Of a stretch of DNA of 8,135 bases, positions 6,507 to 8,135 are shown in pieces. A program made the translations under genes and the position numbers. The notes beneath the pieces are model-generated. The model worked only from the letters and a program-made list of their open reading frames with translations, was not told the origin of the DNA and did not search any database. This DNA is from Candidatus Dadabacteria bacterium. Lineage in GTDB: Bacteria; Desulfobacterota_D; UBA1144; Nemesobacterales; UBA2774. Positions within the stretch are counted from its first letter, which is position 1. Each line of letters begins with the position of its first letter. Where the stretch lies: contig DAOVUC010000061.1 in the NCBI GenBank assembly GCA_030632765.1, positions 1 to 8,135 of the forward strand. Reading direction: 5' to 3'.

Positions 6507-6535
6507 TTGACTTTTTAATCAAATTGGACTAGTTT
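6507..6535 (+). promoter_or_regulatory. Candidate sigma-70 promoter of the MerR-family gene, leaderless arrangement
   Basis: TTGACT (6507-6512), identical to the miaB -35, then 17 bases and a poor -10 TAGTTT (6530-6535, 3 of 6). The expected start near 6542 falls 0-3 bases before the ATG at 6544. No Shine-Dalgarno sequence is present. Confidence 0.4.
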
Positions 6536-6543
6536 TTTAAATA

Positions 6544-6888
6544 ATGTACGGACAGAGTGCTGAATTTCAATTACCCGATAAAATATACTTCCGGATAGGA
6601 GAGGTAAGCGACTTTACCGCTATCAAGCCCTATGTGCTTCGTTACTGGGAAAGTGAGTTTTATCAAATCAATCCTATAAGAAGAAAATCCCAGAGGTTAT
6701 ATGACCGTGATACCATTCACACTGTACTGAAGATTAAAAACATGCTTTATGAGCAGAACTTTACAATTGCGGGCGCCAAGAAAAAACTAAAAGAAGAAGC
6801 GAATCAAAAGAGAGTTAGCACGAAAGTAAACGTTTTACTCCATGAGATATTAGGCGAGCTTAAATCCATTAAACAAGATCTTGGATAA
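6544..6888 (+). CDS. Small MerR-family transcriptional regulator
   Basis: A 114-residue DNA-binding protein. Residues 13-82 match the MerR winged helix-turn-helix: YFRIGEVSDFTAIKPYVLRYWE holds the HTH, with the wing around INPIRRKSQRLYDRDT, then a helix KIKNMLYEQNFTIAGAKKKLKEE. The last 25 residues are a short, probably coiled-coil, dimerisation helix. There is no effector domain and no cysteine, so metal or redox sensing like classical MerR, CueR or SoxR is unlikely. I recall this short form sitting directly before tRNA-Pro and surE in deltaproteobacteria, often after ihfA; here trmFO precedes it instead. Its target is unknown. No ribosome site is visible. The start codon is the only in-frame ATG before the HTH. 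There is no hairpin between it and the tRNA, so read-through into the tRNA is possible. Confidence 0.87.
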   Translation: MYGQSAEFQLPDKIYFRIGEVSDFTAIKPYVLRYWESEFYQINPIRRKSQRLYDRDTIHTVLKIKNMLYEQNFTIAGAKKKLKEEANQKRVSTKVNVLLHEILGELKSIKQDLG

Positions 6889-6934
6889 TTACCCCCACCA
6901 GAATTTCCATTAATTCTTACTTTTATAACTTTTA

Positions 6935-7011
6935 CGGGGTGTAGCGCAGACTGGTAGCGCATCGGTCTGGGGGACCGGAGGTCGCCGGTTCAAGTCCGGC
7001 CACCCCGACCA
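6935..7011 (+). tRNA. tRNA-Pro (anticodon GGG)
   Basis: A complete 77-base tRNA cloverleaf. The acceptor stem is CGGGGTG/CACCCCG with the C1-G72 pair and A73 typical of bacterial tRNA-Pro. The D-arm stem is GCGC/GCGC with GG in its loop, and the anticodon stem is TCGGT/ACCGG. The loop CTGGGGG holds anticodon GGG at 6969-6971 followed by G37, the TrmD methylation target. The T-arm is GCCGG-TTCAAGT-CCGGC. The CCA end is encoded (7009-7011). It reads CCC and CCU codons. A TATAAC -10-like box (6924-6929) ends five bases upstream without a clear -35, so it may have its own start or come from the MerR-family transcript by processing. U54 of this tRNA is a substrate site for the TrmFO encoded upstream. 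Confidence 0.97.
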
Positions 7012-7022
7012 TTTACCTTTAT

Positions 7023-7058
7023 TGTCATTCTGAGGGAGTGAAACGACCGAAGAATCTC
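7023..7058 (+). repeat. GTCATTC-type interspersed repeat, unit A
   Basis: It begins TGTCATTCTGAGGGAG and ends GAAGAATCTC. It lies 12 bases after the tRNA. The start and end motifs recur in units B, C and D. Together with inverted unit B it forms a hairpin-capable element of about 91 bases. Confidence 0.7.
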
Positions 7059-7084
7059 TCGTTCCTCTTTCCCTTATAAAACTT

Positions 7085-7113
7085 AGATTTCTCGCTTACA
7101 GCTCGAAATGACG
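7085..7113 (-). repeat. GTCATTC-type interspersed repeat, unit B (inverted)
   Basis: On the minus strand it begins CGTCATTTCGAGC and ends GAGAAATCT, the same layout as unit A but opposite in direction, 26 bases away. Units A and B together look like a miniature element with terminal inverted repeats. Confidence 0.7.
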
Positions 7114-7152
7114 GGCCGGTAGCACCCGCCGCAGACATGACGAAAATACCAC

Positions 7153-7196
7153 CGTCATTTCGAACGGCACACATTGTGTGCATGTGAGAAATCTTT
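7153..7196 (+). repeat. GTCATTC-type interspersed repeat, unit C
   Basis: It begins CGTCATTTCGAACGG and ends GAGAAATCTTT. Inside is a perfect palindrome GCACACA-T-TGTGTGC (7167-7181). Its first six bases, CGTCAT, also pair with ATGACG at 7137-7142, which may be the remnant of a further inverted copy. Confidence 0.7.
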
Positions 7197-7203
7197 CTTT
7201 TGC

Positions 7204-7234
7204 TGTCATTCTGAACTTGTTTCAGAATCTCATC
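7204..7234 (+). repeat. GTCATTC-type interspersed repeat, unit D
   Basis: It begins TGTCATTCTGAAC and ends CAGAATCTCATC. TTCTGAA (7209-7215) and TTCAGAA (7221-7227) form a 7-pair stem around CTTGT. I recall near-identical sequences scattered in many unrelated bacterial genomes, but could not search. Confidence 0.7.
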
Positions 7235-7252
7235 TTTTAGTTCCTTGTTGGG

Positions 7253-7268
7253 TAGACTTATAAGTCTA
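7253..7268. repeat. Perfect 16-bp palindrome TAGACTTATAAGTCTA
   Basis: An uninterrupted 8+8 palindrome, loosely extended outside by TTGTT (7246-7250) and AACAA. No U-run follows, so it is not a clear terminator. It may be a protein site or part of the repeat cluster. Confidence 0.5.
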
Positions 7269-7275
7269 ACAACAG

Positions 7276-7291
7276 CTAATTGACAAATTAG
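7276..7291. repeat. Inverted repeat CTAATT-GACA-AATTAG
   Basis: Perfect 6-base arms around GACA. It contains a consensus -35 TTGACA (7280-7285), but no good -10 sits 16-18 bases downstream (AAATTT at 17). It could be an operator upstream of surE. Confidence 0.4.
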
Positions 7292-7333
7292 GTTTGCTCA
7301 ACAAATTTATTCATGTATTGTGTATTGCTTGAT

Positions 7334-7339
7334 TACAAT
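7334..7339 (+). promoter_or_regulatory. Possible -10 element for surE
   Basis: TACAAT (5 of 6) would start transcription near 7346, about eight bases before the surE ATG at 7354. No convincing -35 is placed for it, and there is no Shine-Dalgarno sequence. Tentative. Confidence 0.35.
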
Positions 7340-7353
7340 AATCCTTTCAATTA

Positions 7354-8121
7354 ATGTCAGAGCTTATGTCTAAAAGAATTTTAATCTCAAACGACGACGG
7401 TATAAATTCAGAAGGTCTTCATAAACTTCATGAAACCCTTAAGAAACTGGGTGAGGTTTACGTAGTAGCGCCCGATAGGGATCAGAGCGCTGTGAGCCAT
7501 TCTCTTACCCTTTACCGCCCACTTCGACTGGATAAAACTTCGGATTTCATATACACGGTAGACGGAACACCGACTGACTGCATTAACCTGGCTATAAATG
7601 GGATTCTAAGGGACAAAAAACCTGATTTGGTAGTTTCCGGAATCAATAAAGGAGAGAACCTAGGGGATGATATAACCTACTCTGGCACAGTAAGTGCGGC
7701 TATGGAAGGAACTTTACTCGGCGTCCCATCTATCGCAATATCACTGGTCGGCAGGGGGGATTTCAATTTTGATTTAGCCTCATACCATTCAGAGTTAATT
7801 GCAAAATACGTTTTAGAGAATGGACTACCTAAAGACACATTACTCAATGTAAATATCCCGAATATCCCCCCTGAGGAAATCAGGGGAATTATGATTACAA
7901 AACAGGGAAAGCGTCTATACGATGCGCCTATTGTGGAAAAAGTTGATCCCAGAGGAAAAAAATATTATTGGATTGGCGGGGACGAGCTTGGGTTCTTGAG
8001 CATTGACAACTCTGATATCGTAGCAGTAAAGGAAGGATATGTTTCGGTTACCCCCATTGGTCTCGATCTAACCAAATATGATCTGATTGATAAGTTGAAA
8101 TCAGATTTATCTAGGAAATAA
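7354..8121 (+). CDS. surE: 5'/3'-nucleotidase SurE
   Basis: Metal-dependent phosphatase of the cytoplasm that removes phosphate from nucleoside 5'- and 3'-monophosphates, linked to stationary-phase survival. There are 255 residues, the usual length. The metal ligands of the family are visible: D14 and D15 in ISNDDGI (11-17), S45 in DQSAVSHS and N98 in SGINKG. Other signatures are VVAPDRDQSAVSHSLTLYRPLR (37-58), GTPTDC (71-76) and YSGTVSAAMEGTLLGVPSIAIS (109-130). An alternative ATG at 7366 would give MSKRILISNDDG, closer to the usual SurE start. Neither has a ribosome site, and I keep the upstream one because the possible -10 at 7334 gives it the shorter leader. The next gene starts two bases after the stop, so surE heads an operon. 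In E. coli and, as I recall, in deltaproteobacteria the partner is pcm. Confidence 0.95.
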   Translation: MSELMSKRILISNDDGINSEGLHKLHETLKKLGEVYVVAPDRDQSAVSHSLTLYRPLRLDKTSDFIYTVDGTPTDCINLAINGILRDKKPDLVVSGINKGENLGDDITYSGTVSAAMEGTLLGVPSIAISLVGRGDFNFDLASYHSELIAKYVLENGLPKDTLLNVNIPNIPPEEIRGIMITKQGKRLYDAPIVEKVDPRGKKYYWIGGDELGFLSIDNSDIVAVKEGYVSVTPIGLDLTKYDLIDKLKSDLSRK

Positions 8122-8123
8122 TA

Positions 8124-8135
8124 ATGCTTAAAAGA
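8124..8135 (+). CDS. Start of the next gene (four codons, cut by window edge)
   Basis: ATG CTT AAA AGA begins two bases after the surE stop and is preceded at seven bases by AGGA (8113-8116), inside the surE end. Spacing and ribosome site suggest a translationally linked gene. Position after surE makes protein-L-isoaspartate methyltransferase (pcm) a reasonable guess, but MLKR alone cannot show it. Confidence 0.5.

Larger units (their letters stand above)
7012..7353. other. Spacer between tRNA-Pro and surE, filled with short repeats
   Basis: This 342-base stretch has no credible gene. Its first two thirds are built from at least four copies (three plus, one minus) of a GTCATTC-type repeat, and the last third holds two palindromes and the presumed surE promoter. 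The gap interrupts a gene order I recall as usually tighter in related genomes, which suggests insertion of the repeats. Confidence 0.75.

Noticed and set aside
7023..7234. CRISPR array
   Set aside because: The repeats differ in length and sequence, one is inverted, spacing is irregular and no cas gene is present.
7280..7308. Strong sigma-70 promoter for surE using TTGACA at 7280
   Set aside because: The hexamer 17 bases downstream is AAATTT, with only three matches to the -10 consensus, so the perfect -35 is probably fortuitous or part of the palindrome.

Overview
The window reads as chromosome from a bacterium of moderate G+C (low 40s percent by eye), most likely a Deltaproteobacteria/Desulfobacterota-like or neighbouring uncultured lineage. 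The main reasons are the order MerR-type regulator, tRNA-Pro(GGG), surE, which I recall from deltaproteobacterial genomes, the pair miaB plus bifunctional-nuclease gene, the use of trmFO, and a sigma-54-type promoter on an ammonium transporter gene. No taxonomic marker is present, so this is inference.

Left part (1-2944, minus strand): a 3'-truncated ammonium transporter gene (amt) with a signal peptide, preceded by a 326-base spacer. The spacer carries a sigma-54 -24/-12 promoter, a tandem 10-bp repeat and two copies of a 19-bp dyad. Next comes an MFS transporter of the sialate/lactate symporter type with its own sigma-70 promoter, in which the -35 box lies inside a perfect palindrome. This half deals with nutrient uptake: nitrogen, and probably an organic acid.

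Middle part (3095-6888, plus strand): miaB and a bifunctional nuclease (DUF151) gene form an operon, followed by trmFO and a small MerR-family regulator. Three genes here (miaB, trmFO, merR-like) have promoter-like -10 elements ending 7-9 bases before the start codon and no Shine-Dalgarno sequence, so they look leaderless. The two transporters and the nuclease gene have strong Shine-Dalgarno sequences. MiaB (position 37) and TrmFO (position 54) both modify tRNA.

Right part (6935-8135, plus strand): tRNA-Pro(GGG) with encoded CCA, then a 342-base spacer. The spacer contains at least four copies, in both orientations, of a short GTCATTC-type repeat that can form hairpins, plus two further palindromes. 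It is followed by surE and the first four codons of another gene. I see no phage, insertion sequence, CRISPR array, defence system or biosynthetic cluster. The genes are housekeeping or transport genes, and the interest lies in the non-coding DNA between them.
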